This document shows positions 35,629-45,247 of a DNA stretch of 64,000 bases, piece after piece (positions within the stretch are counted from its first letter, which is position 1; the number at the start of each line of letters is the position of its first letter). The notes beneath the pieces are model-generated. The model worked only from the letters and a program-made list of their open reading frames with translations. It made no database searches and was not told where the DNA came from. The translations under genes and the position numbers were made by a program. The stretch spans positions 9,446 to 73,445 of the forward strand of contig NZ_JBPOEA010000015.1 of NCBI RefSeq assembly GCF_052060035.1, read 5' to 3'. The DNA comes from Fodinibius sp052060035. Lineage in GTDB: Bacteria; Bacteroidota; Rhodothermia; Balneolales; Balneolaceae.

Positions 35629-38055
35629 CTAAAATTTAAACGACAGTTGCAGCATAATATTGCGTCCGGCCTGCGGATAATAATAATTAAAAAACTGCTG
35701 CTCACCACCCGAGATATATCCATAGGTATAGCCGTTGGATTCGTACATTTCGTTAAAGATATTATTTACTTTTAACGTCGCATCAAGGCTATTAAACAAT
35801 GGTGTAGTACTCCAATTGTAACTCAGCTGCAGATCATTTACTATGTATGAATCTAATGATCTGCTTTCAGTCTGGGTATTATCCAAATACTGTTTGGAAA
35901 CATATTTAGTGTTCAGTGCGGCCGAAAATCCTTTATGCGTAATTCGGAATTTCGAGTTGGCAATAACATTCGGGGAAAAAGCAATATCAGTGCCCGTGTA
36001 GGTAGTTGTTTCCTGCCCACCGATGTCGTAATTGTCAAGATAGTTGGTATACTCCTCGATTTTATTTCGACTTAAGGTTGCATTACCGGACCATTCGAGG
36101 CTTTCAAGAAGCTGAACGCCGGCCTGCAGCTCCAATCCCGCTCGGTAACTGTCGGGCACATTTTGGCGTATATAGGCCCCAACATCATTAATTTCACCGG
36201 TTAAAATGAGTTGGTTTTTGTAATTCATGTAATACAGATTGGCTTTTACAAAAAAGCGATCGAAATTACCTTTGTAACCGGCTTCCCAATCGTAGAGGGT
36301 TTCGTGCTCCGGCCGATTTTCGGGTGTTGAATTCACATACTCATCACGGGTTGGCTCTTTATTGCCTACACTCATGGAAGCATACACGCGCTGATTATCT
36401 TTGAAATTATAGGTCAGGCCCCCTTTGGGATTGAAGAACGTCAACCGATCGGTTTGTTGTACATCCACCACTTGTTGACCGCCACCCGGTGCAGGTTGTC
36501 GATCCTTCCCTAAAAACTCATAGGTAATATGGCGAATCTGCGCATCGGCAAAAGCACTTAAATCATCTGTAATATTGTACTTTGCCTTCACATAAGTATT
36601 AAAGTCTGTCTTATACGCATTATTATCGTAATACTTATTCTCAACCTCCGTATTACCGGCAAACTCGGCCCATATAACTTCGCCGAAATGGTCCCCATCA
36701 TACTCATTATATCCTCCGCCGACAGTTATCGACCAGCGTTCGCTTTTATCGTATTGCGTTGAAAATACGCCTCCGTAAAAATGATTATCCAACCAAAGCT
36801 GACGGACTAAATCACTCTGCGAAATAGTGGTCCCGGGCAATTGGATGGGATTAAAGCTATATTCATTCAACATCTGATCGGCTTTGTATTCCTCATAATA
36901 TCCCCGACCGTAGGTATAATGCAGTGAGGCATTGGCATTCCAGTTATCACTTAGCTGATAAGAATAATGCAGTTGGTAGTGATCCTGCTGGTAGTTATCC
37001 GTCTGGTTATCATACGGACTGTTGGGCTTTTCCATGCCGGCAGGATTATATGTTCGGTTACCATTTTCTAAGCGGCTTTGGGACACACCATACCACGCCT
37101 GATAGGTTTGCTCCTGACCTGAAAAAACATCAACACGGAGCAAGCTATTTTCACCGTGTTTAGCCCCGGACAAATAAAATGATTTTAGATCAGAAAAAGC
37201 ACGATCAATATAACCGTCGGATTCAATTTTTGAGAGCCGGCCTTCGAACTGCCAACCATTTTCCATCAAACCCGAACCCAGCATAACGTTTGCTTTTCGG
37301 GTATTGAAAGAGCCGGCTGCAGTATTGACTTCTCCGTACGCTTCCGGACGCATTTGTGAAGTCTGGATGTTCATAGTTGCACCAAAGGCGGCCGCGCCCT
37401 GGGTAGAAGTTCCCACCCCGCGCTGGATCTGAATATTCTCCACTGATGATGCCAGATCGGGCATGTTTACCCAAAACACGTTGTGCGATTCTGCATCATT
37501 GAGGGGAATCCCGTTTACCGTCACATTAATACGTCCTTGGTCTACGCCCCGAATGCGCAGACCGGTATAACCAATGCCCGTGCCGGCATCAGAGGTAGTC
37601 GTTACAGATGGCGTGCTGCCAATCATATACGGCATATCTTGCCCCAGATTCTGCCGTTCAATATCCTCCCGACTCACATTTTCGTAAGCCATTGGTGAGG
37701 CATCATCAACACGCAACGCTTTTACAAAAACCTCGTTACTCATGATCGTCTGCGAAACCAACGAAATATTATATGATTCCTGATCATCCGAGACATCAAG
37801 GGTTTTGGTTTTATATCCCACAAACGAAACAGAAATTTTTTGAGTCTTACTATCAAGCAGTTCAAGAAAGAATGTGCCGTCAGCTTCTGCTGAAACACCA
37901 TTTGATGTACCTGCCTGCACAATATTTGCTCCGGCAAGCGGTTCGCCCGTTTGGGCATCCGTCACTGTTCCAGTTATCGTTTGTGCAAAAAGAGATGAAC
38001 TAAAAAAGAATATAAAGCACAGAAATGCTGTACTTCTAAGTAGTTTGGAAAACAT
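35629..38055 (-). CDS. TonB-dependent outer-membrane receptor, probable thiamine uptake
   Basis: An 808-residue outer-membrane receptor. A signal peptide (TAFLCFIFFFSSSLFAQ) is followed by a carboxypeptidase-regulatory-like domain (about 25-105: ITGTVTDAQTGEPLAGANIVQAG). The plug domain (about 115-235) has GLRIRGVDQGRINVTVNGIPLNDAESHNVFWVNMPDL. The beta-barrel ends in QLSFKF with a terminal phenylalanine. A GGAGG site lies 5 bases before ATG. About 95 bases upstream is a TPP riboswitch on the same strand, so the receptor should be repressed when thiamine pyrophosphate is plentiful. It most likely imports thiamine or a precursor across the outer membrane, as known for THI-box-controlled receptors in Bacteroidetes. 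No inner-membrane thiamine transporter or biosynthesis gene is in the window. Confidence 0.93.
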   Translation of the reverse strand: MFSKLLRSTAFLCFIFFFSSSLFAQTITGTVTDAQTGEPLAGANIVQAGTSNGVSAEADGTFFLELLDSKTQKISVSFVGYKTKTLDVSDDQESYNISLVSQTIMSNEVFVKALRVDDASPMAYENVSREDIERQNLGQDMPYMIGSTPSVTTTSDAGTGIGYTGLRIRGVDQGRINVTVNGIPLNDAESHNVFWVNMPDLASSVENIQIQRGVGTSTQGAAAFGATMNIQTSQMRPEAYGEVNTAAGSFNTRKANVMLGSGLMENGWQFEGRLSKIESDGYIDRAFSDLKSFYLSGAKHGENSLLRVDVFSGQEQTYQAWYGVSQSRLENGNRTYNPAGMEKPNSPYDNQTDNYQQDHYQLHYSYQLSDNWNANASLHYTYGRGYYEEYKADQMLNEYSFNPIQLPGTTISQSDLVRQLWLDNHFYGGVFSTQYDKSERWSITVGGGYNEYDGDHFGEVIWAEFAGNTEVENKYYDNNAYKTDFNTYVKAKYNITDDLSAFADAQIRHITYEFLGKDRQPAPGGGQQVVDVQQTDRLTFFNPKGGLTYNFKDNQRVYASMSVGNKEPTRDEYVNSTPENRPEHETLYDWEAGYKGNFDRFFVKANLYYMNYKNQLILTGEINDVGAYIRQNVPDSYRAGLELQAGVQLLESLEWSGNATLSRNKIEEYTNYLDNYDIGGQETTTYTGTDIAFSPNVIANSKFRITHKGFSAALNTKYVSKQYLDNTQTESRSLDSYIVNDLQLSYNWSTTPLFNSLDATLKVNNIFNEMYESNGYTYGYISGGEQQFFNYYYPQAGRNIMLQLSFKF

Positions 38056-38121
38056 AAGTTCCTCCGTCTTATAGGTTTATAAGAGCGGGAGATGAACTTG
38101 CAAGAAATGCTGATCAATCCA

Positions 38122-38149
38122 GCAGCGTTTAAAATATGATGTACGCTGC
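38122..38149 (-). promoter_or_regulatory. Possible expression-platform hairpin of the TPP riboswitch
   Basis: On the minus strand GCAGCGT (38149-38143) pairs with ACGCTGC (38128-38122). It abuts or overlaps the 3' end of the riboswitch aptamer. A second small hairpin CTTATA/TATAAG (38083-38078 with 38073-38068) lies just before the GGAGG at 38065-38061. Either could mediate the switch. Neither has a T-run, which suggests control of translation. Confidence 0.35.
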
Positions 38150-38234
38150 CTTGGTTTCCCTACGCCAGTGTTATCCGGTTCAGGTTCTCAGGGTATGATC
38201 TCAGCCTGCTGTTGCAAGCACCCCCAACCTTGGG
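38149..38234 (-). promoter_or_regulatory. TPP riboswitch (THI element)
   Basis: On the minus strand the aptamer shows the conserved blocks in order. Near 38204-38191 is CTGAGATCATACCC (standard CUGAGAnnAUACCC). At 38187-38171 is GAACCTGAACCGGATAA (standard GAACCUGAUCCGGAUAA), and at 38166-38157 is GGCGTAGGGA. A GGGGGTGCT at the 5' side and CCAA/TTGG close the first stem. The 3' end is about 94 bases from the receptor start codon. The match to the known thi-box is nearly complete, so this call is firm; exact ends are estimates. Confidence 0.95.
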
Positions 38235-38414
38235 TGATTTTATTCATCCCTAAGATAAGGGCCTTGCCTCATATCTTCAAAATATGTTTAGCAAATAAAA
38301 TAAGCGAGCTTGTAAAGCTGGCCTGCTACGAAATGCGTATATACTTATCTTACACACCGATTAATTAAAAGACATGATCGAGCAAAAATGCTTCAAAGAG
38401 CAAACCATTTTTTT

Positions 38415-38441
38415 ATCGGATGGCTTTGCCAGCCACCCGAT
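38415..38441 (-). repeat. Stable stem-loop after the M14 peptidase gene
   Basis: On the minus strand an 11-bp stem (ATCGGGTGGCT with AGCCATCCGAT, one G-T pair, loop GGCAA) begins 8 bases after the stop codon. It is followed by seven A residues instead of T. It may protect the mRNA end; it is not a standard terminator. Confidence 0.45.
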
Positions 38442-38449
38442 GGGATGTG

Positions 38450-40975
38450 CTACTGTCCGACCATAAAAACGGCATTGCCAAACAACAGCTTACCGTTATA
38501 CCAAAATGCGCGAAACAAGGGGTTATCAATCATATAAACCACAGAGCCGGAGCCCATATTCTGTATACCAAAGGTAAGAGTATTTTCGAGCTCTTCTTTA
38601 GCTTTATATCCAATAAAGCCGCTCATATGTGCATCTTCTTTGGCCACTCCCACATTCCAGCCATCTTCAAGATAATTATAAGCATCAGAGTCTAACTTTA
38701 AGGAAAAATATGCATCATCATATCCGTATGCCAATGGGTGGGTGTTATCCATGGTAATTTTATAAACCGATCCGCTATTAAAACTGGAGATAGATTCCCG
38801 CTGCTGATTGCTATAAGTTTCAAGCGCTTCTTGCTGCTCCGAATCTGATGAATCTTCTTTTTTATGGGTTAAGCCAAAACCGTCTTTACCGGCCAAAAAA
38901 CCATTTGCATCCTGCACCGCAATCAACTTTCCACCATCAGAAACCCACTTTTTAACTTCGGCAAATCGACTACTGTCGATCTGGCTGTTATAATATCCGG
39001 AAGGTAAAATCAGCACATCGTACAGATCCAAATCCACTCCATCAAAATATTCAGTATCGAGCAGCGTCACCGGGTATTCAATCTGTTTATCAAAAAAGTG
39101 CCAAATTTCACCCACCTGGTACGAGGAGGTCCCTTCACCCGATAAGACCGCGACTTGGGGCTTATCCATATACTGAACAGAAGAAGAGCCTAAGTCGAAT
39201 CCAGATTGCGCAAAACCGCTCTCCACTGCATTTATTTCCTGATTATGCTTTTTACCAAGATCGCGGACGGTTTTATCAAAAGTTGCCAGATTTTTATTAT
39301 CGGAGCGCGTTAAAACCAGCGTACCGGGATCGTACACTCGATCGTTCATCTTAAACTCTCCGGTGGCATAACGCACTTTTACATCATGCTTTAACAAATC
39401 CGAGAGCAGGCGTAAATCATCCATATCCTCCCAACGAGCTAAATAAGCATAAGGTTTATCGGGGAAATCTTGTTGCACATCTGCTTTTTGGTACTCCAGT
39501 GGTTCCACCCGAAGTTGTCGCGTCAAAGCATATCCATCCAATCCGTATGCATAGTGCTGTTCCCACGCGGTAATGTCATAGGTCACCGAATCCTCAAGCT
39601 GCGGGCGTGGTTCAAACAACGTTCGAGCAAGTACTCCTTTCGGTTGGCGGGCACTAACCAAATAGTCTCCTTCGGTAACCCGAACCCTTTGAGTACTCCC
39701 TGTTTGATAATTGTATCCGCTTAGGGTTGCTCCGGATTGGGCCTGCCCATACTCAATTTTATGCTTGTCCAGTAAATCAAATAATGCTTTTAGCTTATCA
39801 GGATTGTTATCTTGCTTGATAACAAACGTTTTGTATTCTCCTTCAGGATTTTTTTGTGCCGTTTGATAGTAATCAGCGAATTCCGATACCAGTTTTTCAG
39901 CATTCATTGAACTTATTTCAACTGTCGACAGCCCCGTAGTATAATGATGCATCAGGCGATCATTAAGGGTAAGTGTATCCCCCTCTTCCGTTGTGATGCC
40001 CAATCCCGCCCGACTGTTCCCGGCCTGTTCGTAGGTCATCCCAATAGCCCCATTAAAGATTGGATAGGTATCGCCATAACTGGGATAAAACAGGTCAAAT
40101 ACTTCGCGCGTAAAATAAAGCCATCCCTTTTCATCAAAATATTTGGCATTATTTTCACCAATAGTGTATTGAAAATCAGATTGCCAATCGGTTATAGCAT
40201 TGTGGAATGGCTTGGCGGCGGGAGCAAAATAGTAGGGAGAATTTACACTCTGCTCGTGAAAATCAACATGGATATGCGGCATCCAGTTTTGGTACTCGGC
40301 AACGCGCTGACGACTTTCTTTTTGCGTCAACCATGCCCAATCACGATTTAAATCGAAATAGTAATGATTCGAACGTCCCTGCGGCCACGGCTCGTGATGT
40401 TCACGTGCATCGGGATGGACATTCATCTTTTCTCCAACTGTGCTTTTGTACCAATTCACATAACGATCTCGTCCATCGGGATTCAGCATCGGATCTATCA
40501 CCACAACCGTATTCTCCAGCCACGTTTTAGTGTCGGTATTGTCTGAACGAACAAGTTCATAAATAGTCTTCATGGCCGCCTCGCTGCTGGAGGTCTCATT
40601 GCCATGTACATTATAGCTGAGCCAGACAATAGCTGTATTGTCCTCCGTTGGCGTACCATCTACTAAGCCGGTACGTTTTAAGTTATTCATTCGAATTTCC
40701 TCAATCCGTTGCATATTTGGCTCACTTGAAACAGCGGCCAACATCAACTCACGGCCTTCATTGGTCGTACCATATTTTTTACCCTCAACAAGCGGCGACT
40801 GTTCGGCCACATACCAAAAATAGTCCATTACTTTATGGTGGGGAGTCCACTCTGAACCCAATTCGTATCCTAAAAAGTCCGATGGCGATTTCACCATATC
40901 TTGGGCCACACTATCCACAGACCCAAATCCAATGAATAATATCAAAATAATTAAAAGCCGTGGTATTCTACGCAT
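38450..40975 (-). CDS. Secreted M14-family zinc carboxypeptidase-like protein
   Basis: An 841-residue exported metallopeptidase. After a signal peptide (LLIILILFIGFGSVDSVAQ) comes the peptidase M14 domain. It has the zinc motif VHGNETSSSEA (His and Glu near 124 and 127), the substrate-binding NPDGRDRYVNW, DLNRDWAW, the third zinc ligand in HIHVDFHEQ (about 236-240) and a candidate catalytic Glu in GMTYEQAGNSRAG. The C-terminal half has a glutamine-amidotransferase-like part (YDVLILPSGYY, LIAVQDANGFLA) ending in FRAFWYNGKLLFGNAVFM. This long M14 plus class-I-GATase-like arrangement is common in Bacteroidetes-type and marine bacteria, and probably helps degrade external proteins. It is a single gene. 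Confidence 0.9.
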   Translation of the reverse strand: MRRIPRLLIILILFIGFGSVDSVAQDMVKSPSDFLGYELGSEWTPHHKVMDYFWYVAEQSPLVEGKKYGTTNEGRELMLAAVSSEPNMQRIEEIRMNNLKRTGLVDGTPTEDNTAIVWLSYNVHGNETSSSEAAMKTIYELVRSDNTDTKTWLENTVVVIDPMLNPDGRDRYVNWYKSTVGEKMNVHPDAREHHEPWPQGRSNHYYFDLNRDWAWLTQKESRQRVAEYQNWMPHIHVDFHEQSVNSPYYFAPAAKPFHNAITDWQSDFQYTIGENNAKYFDEKGWLYFTREVFDLFYPSYGDTYPIFNGAIGMTYEQAGNSRAGLGITTEEGDTLTLNDRLMHHYTTGLSTVEISSMNAEKLVSEFADYYQTAQKNPEGEYKTFVIKQDNNPDKLKALFDLLDKHKIEYGQAQSGATLSGYNYQTGSTQRVRVTEGDYLVSARQPKGVLARTLFEPRPQLEDSVTYDITAWEQHYAYGLDGYALTRQLRVEPLEYQKADVQQDFPDKPYAYLARWEDMDDLRLLSDLLKHDVKVRYATGEFKMNDRVYDPGTLVLTRSDNKNLATFDKTVRDLGKKHNQEINAVESGFAQSGFDLGSSSVQYMDKPQVAVLSGEGTSSYQVGEIWHFFDKQIEYPVTLLDTEYFDGVDLDLYDVLILPSGYYNSQIDSSRFAEVKKWVSDGGKLIAVQDANGFLAGKDGFGLTHKKEDSSDSEQQEALETYSNQQRESISSFNSGSVYKITMDNTHPLAYGYDDAYFSLKLDSDAYNYLEDGWNVGVAKEDAHMSGFIGYKAKEELENTLTFGIQNMGSGSVVYMIDNPLFRAFWYNGKLLFGNAVFMVGQ

Positions 40976-41035
40976 AATATTTGTTTTCGTGTATGTTATA
41001 ATGAGTGCTAAACGACGTTGAAGCTAACTGATGTG

Positions 41036-41566
41036 TTACGGTGACTCTTTTGTGCTTGTATCTTCAAGAGCATTTTCAACTTGTTTGACAACCGTATCCA
41101 CGATAGCGTTTGGAATAGGGATAGACAAGTTATAATGAGCAATTCTCCATGTTTCTTCCTGCTTTACGAGAACGCCAGAACCACGCGCCGGACCTAAATT
41201 GGGCGTGTCAAGCGATTCATCAAACCAAGCTGTTTGCCCGTTATCAGATAGGTAAATATGTCGATCTACCGGCGTAAAATCCCACGCCTGACCATCATCA
41301 AAGTAGGGTTTAGCCCATGGCTTAAATTCCGCAATCGTCCACCGCTCAGTGGCATCAGTCCCCATAAAGATGGCGCTGTCGCTTGTAAAATGCATGAAAT
41401 AACGTTCAAAATTAGCTTCAGATGCAGCTAAGTGCCAATCATCAAGAATGGTATTAATAGCTTTTTTTTGTACTTGCCGCGATTGTTCATTGCCTGAAGA
41501 GCACCCGACCGTCAGCACAAAAAGAGCAGGAATGATTAGAATGTAGATGAGCGTTTTATTAACCAT
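41036..41566 (-). CDS. SnoaL/DUF4440-like (NTF2-fold) lipoprotein
   Basis: The 176-residue product has a lipoprotein signal (IYILIIPALFVLTVGCSSG, with the lipobox cysteine at about 22). An NTF2-like domain follows: INTILDDWHLAASEANFERYFMHFTSDSAIFMGTDATERWTIAEF and GSGVLVKQEETWRIAHYNLSIPIPN are typical of the SnoaL_3/DUF4440 group. These domains bind small ligands or act as simple enzymes. No specific role can be inferred. It is a single gene, 60 bases downstream of the M14 peptidase start. Confidence 0.82.
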   Translation of the reverse strand: MVNKTLIYILIIPALFVLTVGCSSGNEQSRQVQKKAINTILDDWHLAASEANFERYFMHFTSDSAIFMGTDATERWTIAEFKPWAKPYFDDGQAWDFTPVDRHIYLSDNGQTAWFDESLDTPNLGPARGSGVLVKQEETWRIAHYNLSIPIPNAIVDTVVKQVENALEDTSTKESP

Positions 41567-41713
41567 AAAATATAGAGAGTAAATTTGCTTTGTGGAATGT
41601 ATAAAAAAATCGAGATCAAAAGGAATTAATTAATCCGCTAAGGAACTGCTAAAAAAGGGAGCTATTTATTACCTTTATCCATCAAAAATTAAGAATAAAA
41701 CTACTCGCTTTTT

Positions 41714-43477
41714 ATGTCTGTAACAAATGCTGAAATTGCCGAACGGCTCCGTGAAATATATCAGCTTATGCAGTTGGCCGGTGAAAACCGTTTTCGTGCT
41801 ATTGCCTTCGACCGTGCCGCTCAAACCATTGAATCTCTGAACGAAGATATTAATGATTATATTGAAAACGATTCTTTGACTGATATCAAAGGTATTGGCA
41901 ACTCTATTGCACAAGATATCAAATCGTACGCAAATACGGGCACAATCGAGGTACTGGAAAGCCTGCGCGAACGCATCCCCGAGGGCATTATTAAGTGGTT
42001 GGATATTTCTGGATTGGGTCCCAAAAATATCGCTAAAATTCACGATCAGCTGGGTATTTCAGAACTTGATGAACTCAAAGAAGCCTGCCAAGACGGCCGA
42101 GTGGCCTCACTCGACGGGCTGGGGGAAAAATCCGCACAGAAGATTTTGAAATCCATCGAATGGATGGAACAGTTCGACGAACGCTGTCGGCTGGATGAAG
42201 CCACCGCAATAGCAGAACCCATGTATGATTTTCTTAAAGAGCGAGAAGGCGTTGAAACTATCGAAATTGCCGGTTCGCTCCGCCGATCAAAAGAAACCAT
42301 CGGTGATGTGGATATTTTAATCGGCGCCGATGAAAAATATATAACAGATCTATTTGATGCTTTTGTAGATCACGAGCTGGTCGTCGAGGTGCTGGGACGC
42401 GGCGATACCAAGAGCTCCATCCGAACCGAAAATGGCCGTCAGGTTGATTTACGCATCGTAAAACCTGACCAATTTTCCGCCGCACTGATGTACTTTACCG
42501 GTAGCAAAGAGCACAATGTGGTGTTACGCCAGCGGGCACGCGAACGCGGCTTGTCACTAAACGAATACGGACTCTTTAAACTTGATGAAGAAGGAAATAC
42601 CAATTTCGATCAACCGATAGATTACACTTCCGAAACGGATATCTATAAACACCTTGACCTTCACTTCGTACCTCCGGAGTTGCGCGAAGATCGTGGAGAG
42701 ATTGAGTTTTTCGAATCTCACCAATCCATGGAGTTGGTTACTACTGATGATATCCGGGGCGTTCTTCATGCCCACAGTACCTACAGCGATGGCAAATTCT
42801 CGATAAGAGCGATGGCTGAGGCCTGTATCGAACGTGGCTACGAGTATCTGGGAATGAGTGATCACTCCAAAACCGCAGCCTATGCCGGCGGTCTTTCCGT
42901 GGATCAGATTAAACAGCAGTGGAAAGAGATTGATCAATTAAACGAAGAGTTCGCTGCAAATGATACCGATTTTAGAATATTTAAAGGTATTGAGTCTGAT
43001 ATTCTGAGTGATGGCAGCCTGGACTATGACGATGACATTCTGGAGGGGTTCGATTTCGTGATTGCCAGTGTACACAATGGCCTTGATATGTCGCGCGAAA
43101 AGATGATGATGCGCTTCCGTAATGCTATCAAAAATCCATATACCGATATCGTGGGCCACCCAACAGGACGCCTGCTGCTACAACGTGACGGCAGCGACCT
43201 GGATATGAATGAGCTGATTGAGCTGGCTGCCGACCATAACACCGCTATTGAAATAAATGCGAATCCCTATCGGTTGGATTTAGATTGGAGGCACGGCAAC
43301 AAAGCCAAAGAGGTAGGCTTGATGTCCAGCATTAATCCCGATGCGCACAGCAAAAAAGGAATTGACTACATATCTTATGGCGTGCGTATTGCGCGAAAGG
43401 CCAAATTTGAGAAAGAGCGTATTTTAAACACAAAACCTGCCAATGAACTGATGGAGTGGTTCCAAAACCACCGGTAA
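41714..43477 (+). CDS. polX: DNA polymerase X with PHP domain
   Basis: A bacterial family-X polymerase used in gap-filling and base-excision repair. The 587-residue product opens with the 8-kDa-like domain (IAERLREIYQLMQLAGENRFRAIAFDRAA) and helix-hairpin-helix segments (LTDIKGIGNSIAQDI, DISGLGPKNIAKI, LDGLGEKSAQKIL). The catalytic palm has GSLRRSKETIGDVDILI, with two Asp, and RQVDLRIV, with the third. From about residue 345 a PHP domain follows (GVLHAHSTYSDGKF, YLGMSDHSKTA, IVGHPTGRLLL, NPDAHSKKGIDYI), giving 3'-5' exonuclease or AP-endonuclease activity. Length fits the family. It is convergent with the LacI gene, with only 2 bases between stops. Confidence 0.95.
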   Translation: MSVTNAEIAERLREIYQLMQLAGENRFRAIAFDRAAQTIESLNEDINDYIENDSLTDIKGIGNSIAQDIKSYANTGTIEVLESLRERIPEGIIKWLDISGLGPKNIAKIHDQLGISELDELKEACQDGRVASLDGLGEKSAQKILKSIEWMEQFDERCRLDEATAIAEPMYDFLKEREGVETIEIAGSLRRSKETIGDVDILIGADEKYITDLFDAFVDHELVVEVLGRGDTKSSIRTENGRQVDLRIVKPDQFSAALMYFTGSKEHNVVLRQRARERGLSLNEYGLFKLDEEGNTNFDQPIDYTSETDIYKHLDLHFVPPELREDRGEIEFFESHQSMELVTTDDIRGVLHAHSTYSDGKFSIRAMAEACIERGYEYLGMSDHSKTAAYAGGLSVDQIKQQWKEIDQLNEEFAANDTDFRIFKGIESDILSDGSLDYDDDILEGFDFVIASVHNGLDMSREKMMMRFRNAIKNPYTDIVGHPTGRLLLQRDGSDLDMNELIELAADHNTAIEINANPYRLDLDWRHGNKAKEVGLMSSINPDAHSKKGIDYISYGVRIARKAKFEKERILNTKPANELMEWFQNHR

Positions 43478-43479
43478 TA

Positions 43480-44493
43480 TTACAACTTTTTCTCTGTCGA
43501 GCCCCGCTTAACTAAAATAGGATCAGAAACCTGCTGAACAACGGGAGTATCAGCAGCACCAATTAACTTGGTCATCTGTTTTATAGCATTAACTCCTATG
43601 GTATACATTTTTTGGTCTACTGTTGTCAGGTCGAGGTATTTGCTCAACTTAATATTATCGTAGCCCATCATAGCTACATCTTCGGGCACCTTAATACCCA
43701 ACCGTGACAGTGCATACATCGCACCAGTGGCCAATGTATCATTCAGACAAAAAATAGCCTCTGGGAACGTCCCCTGCTTATCAAATTTGTGTATAGCTTC
43801 AAACCCCGACTCTTCCGAAAATCCGGCATGCTTGCTAATTGATCCTCTTACAAAATGTTCTTCCTTCACTTCAATACCCTGCTCATCCAAGTACTCCTGA
43901 AATCCTCTCGTTCGTTCCTTCGTTATAGTCGATTCTTCTGCTGCCGAAATAATGCCGATCGATCTATACCCTTGATTCACCAGATGTTCGGCCGCCATAT
44001 AGCCCCCCTTATAATCGTCAACCTGAAAATAGCTATGGTCAGGGTGGGTAGTATTTATCAGCACCGTTTTTACTTCAGTGGCTTGCATCTGTTTATGGAT
44101 ACGTTCGGGTATATCAACCGAAATAATAATTAAAGCATCAGCGATACCTCGTCCGAAAAACTCTCTCAAACCTTGTTGAGGAGTATCCGATCCGGTATTA
44201 TAAATCATCATATCCAGATCAGTATGGCCTATTTCATCTTTGATACCTTTGAGCACTTCATTATAGTATGGGGTGGTAAATGAGGGCACCACCACTCCTA
44301 AAAGTTCCGTTTTGCTACTGGCCAATTTTCGAGCTGTTAACCGCGGGGCATAATTCATCTCACGCATTGCCTTTAGAATACGTTTCTTGGTCTTATCCGA
44401 AACGCGAGGCGAATCATTAAGAACCCGTGAAACAGTAGCCGTACTTACGCCAACTTTTTTGGCAACTTCATAAATAGTAGGTTTTTTAGCCAT
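43480..44493 (-). CDS. LacI-family transcriptional regulator
   Basis: The 337-residue product has the LacI helix-turn-helix TIYEVAKKVGVSTATVSRVLNDSPRVSDKT with the hinge helix MNYAPRLTARKLAS. A periplasmic-binding-protein-like sensor domain follows (LLGVVVPSFTTPYYNEVLKGI, DALIIISVDIPERIHKQM, VDDYKGGYMAAEHLVNQGYRSIGII, EDVAMMGYDNIKLSKYLDLTTVDQ). Family members usually bind a sugar or nucleoside and repress a catabolic operon. No sugar-use genes are adjacent: its neighbours are polX and a CHRD protein. Its targets are therefore elsewhere or unknown. Confidence 0.94.
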   Translation of the reverse strand: MAKKPTIYEVAKKVGVSTATVSRVLNDSPRVSDKTKKRILKAMREMNYAPRLTARKLASSKTELLGVVVPSFTTPYYNEVLKGIKDEIGHTDLDMMIYNTGSDTPQQGLREFFGRGIADALIIISVDIPERIHKQMQATEVKTVLINTTHPDHSYFQVDDYKGGYMAAEHLVNQGYRSIGIISAAEESTITKERTRGFQEYLDEQGIEVKEEHFVRGSISKHAGFSEESGFEAIHKFDKQGTFPEAIFCLNDTLATGAMYALSRLGIKVPEDVAMMGYDNIKLSKYLDLTTVDQKMYTIGVNAIKQMTKLIGAADTPVVQQVSDPILVKRGSTEKKL

Positions 44494-44675
44494 GACAGAA
44501 AGAGTAATCTCACTTTAAAAAAGTAATCCGTTCCTTTTATTATTTTTCGCAACGAATATATATTATAGCACAGATTGGATAGTACATATTATTTGTGAAC
44601 TTTTTAAACTACAAAATAAATCAGCAATAGTTCGAGTTAGTAATGTACATCACACTCTCACATAACATTTTTGTT

Positions 44676-45134
44676 ATGAAACGATTATCCATTTATACAT
44701 TCACTTTGCTACTGGTGGTATCTTGGATTTTGGGCGACCACACAGCTGTACAGGCTCAACAATCCAAAAAAATTATTTTAGCCGGTTATAAACATAAACC
44801 TCCAGTTGCAACCACCGGTTCAGGTCTGGCTACCATTCAATTACATGGTGATACCCTTACCGTAAAAGGAAAATTTAAAGATTTGACCGGAAATTTTTCA
44901 GGCGCCTATCTGATGGTGAGCCTTCGAAGAAAAGGAAGAAATCAACTCTACCGGTTAAAAGCTGATTTGAACGAAGAAAAAACCGGCGGCACCTTTATTG
45001 GTGAGGAAAATCGATATGTCCTTTCCGCTTCAGAAAAGGCCTTGTTAAAAAGAGGAGATCTGTATATCAATATTAGTTCCTTCAAAAACAAACAAGGGGA
45101 ACTTCGCGGAAATATTGGCCCGATGGGAAAATAA
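44676..45134 (+). CDS. Secreted CHRD-domain protein
   Basis: A signal peptide (IYTFTLLLVVSWILGDHTAVQAQ) leads a single CHRD-like domain. It has the opening LAGYKHKPPVATTGSGLATIQLHGDTLTVKGKF, a middle GAYLMVSLRRKGRNQL and the end DLYINISSFKNKQGELRGNIGPM, which matches the CHRD pattern of ending in G-E-L-R-G-x-I. The domain is named for chordin and occurs in bacterial secreted proteins of unknown role. The frame is open from ATG at 44643, but ATG at 44676 gives the signal peptide start MKRLSIYTF, so I use it (152 residues). Confidence 0.85.
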   Translation: MKRLSIYTFTLLLVVSWILGDHTAVQAQQSKKIILAGYKHKPPVATTGSGLATIQLHGDTLTVKGKFKDLTGNFSGAYLMVSLRRKGRNQLYRLKADLNEEKTGGTFIGEENRYVLSASEKALLKRGDLYINISSFKNKQGELRGNIGPMGK

Positions 45135-45247
45135 CTTACTCTTACATACTTGATTGCTGCCACATGGAATGATCCTGTTTATAAAATAGGTTGTACCTCC
45201 TAATCTCATTAACAAACATTTAACGCTGATAATATTAATCTAACTTT

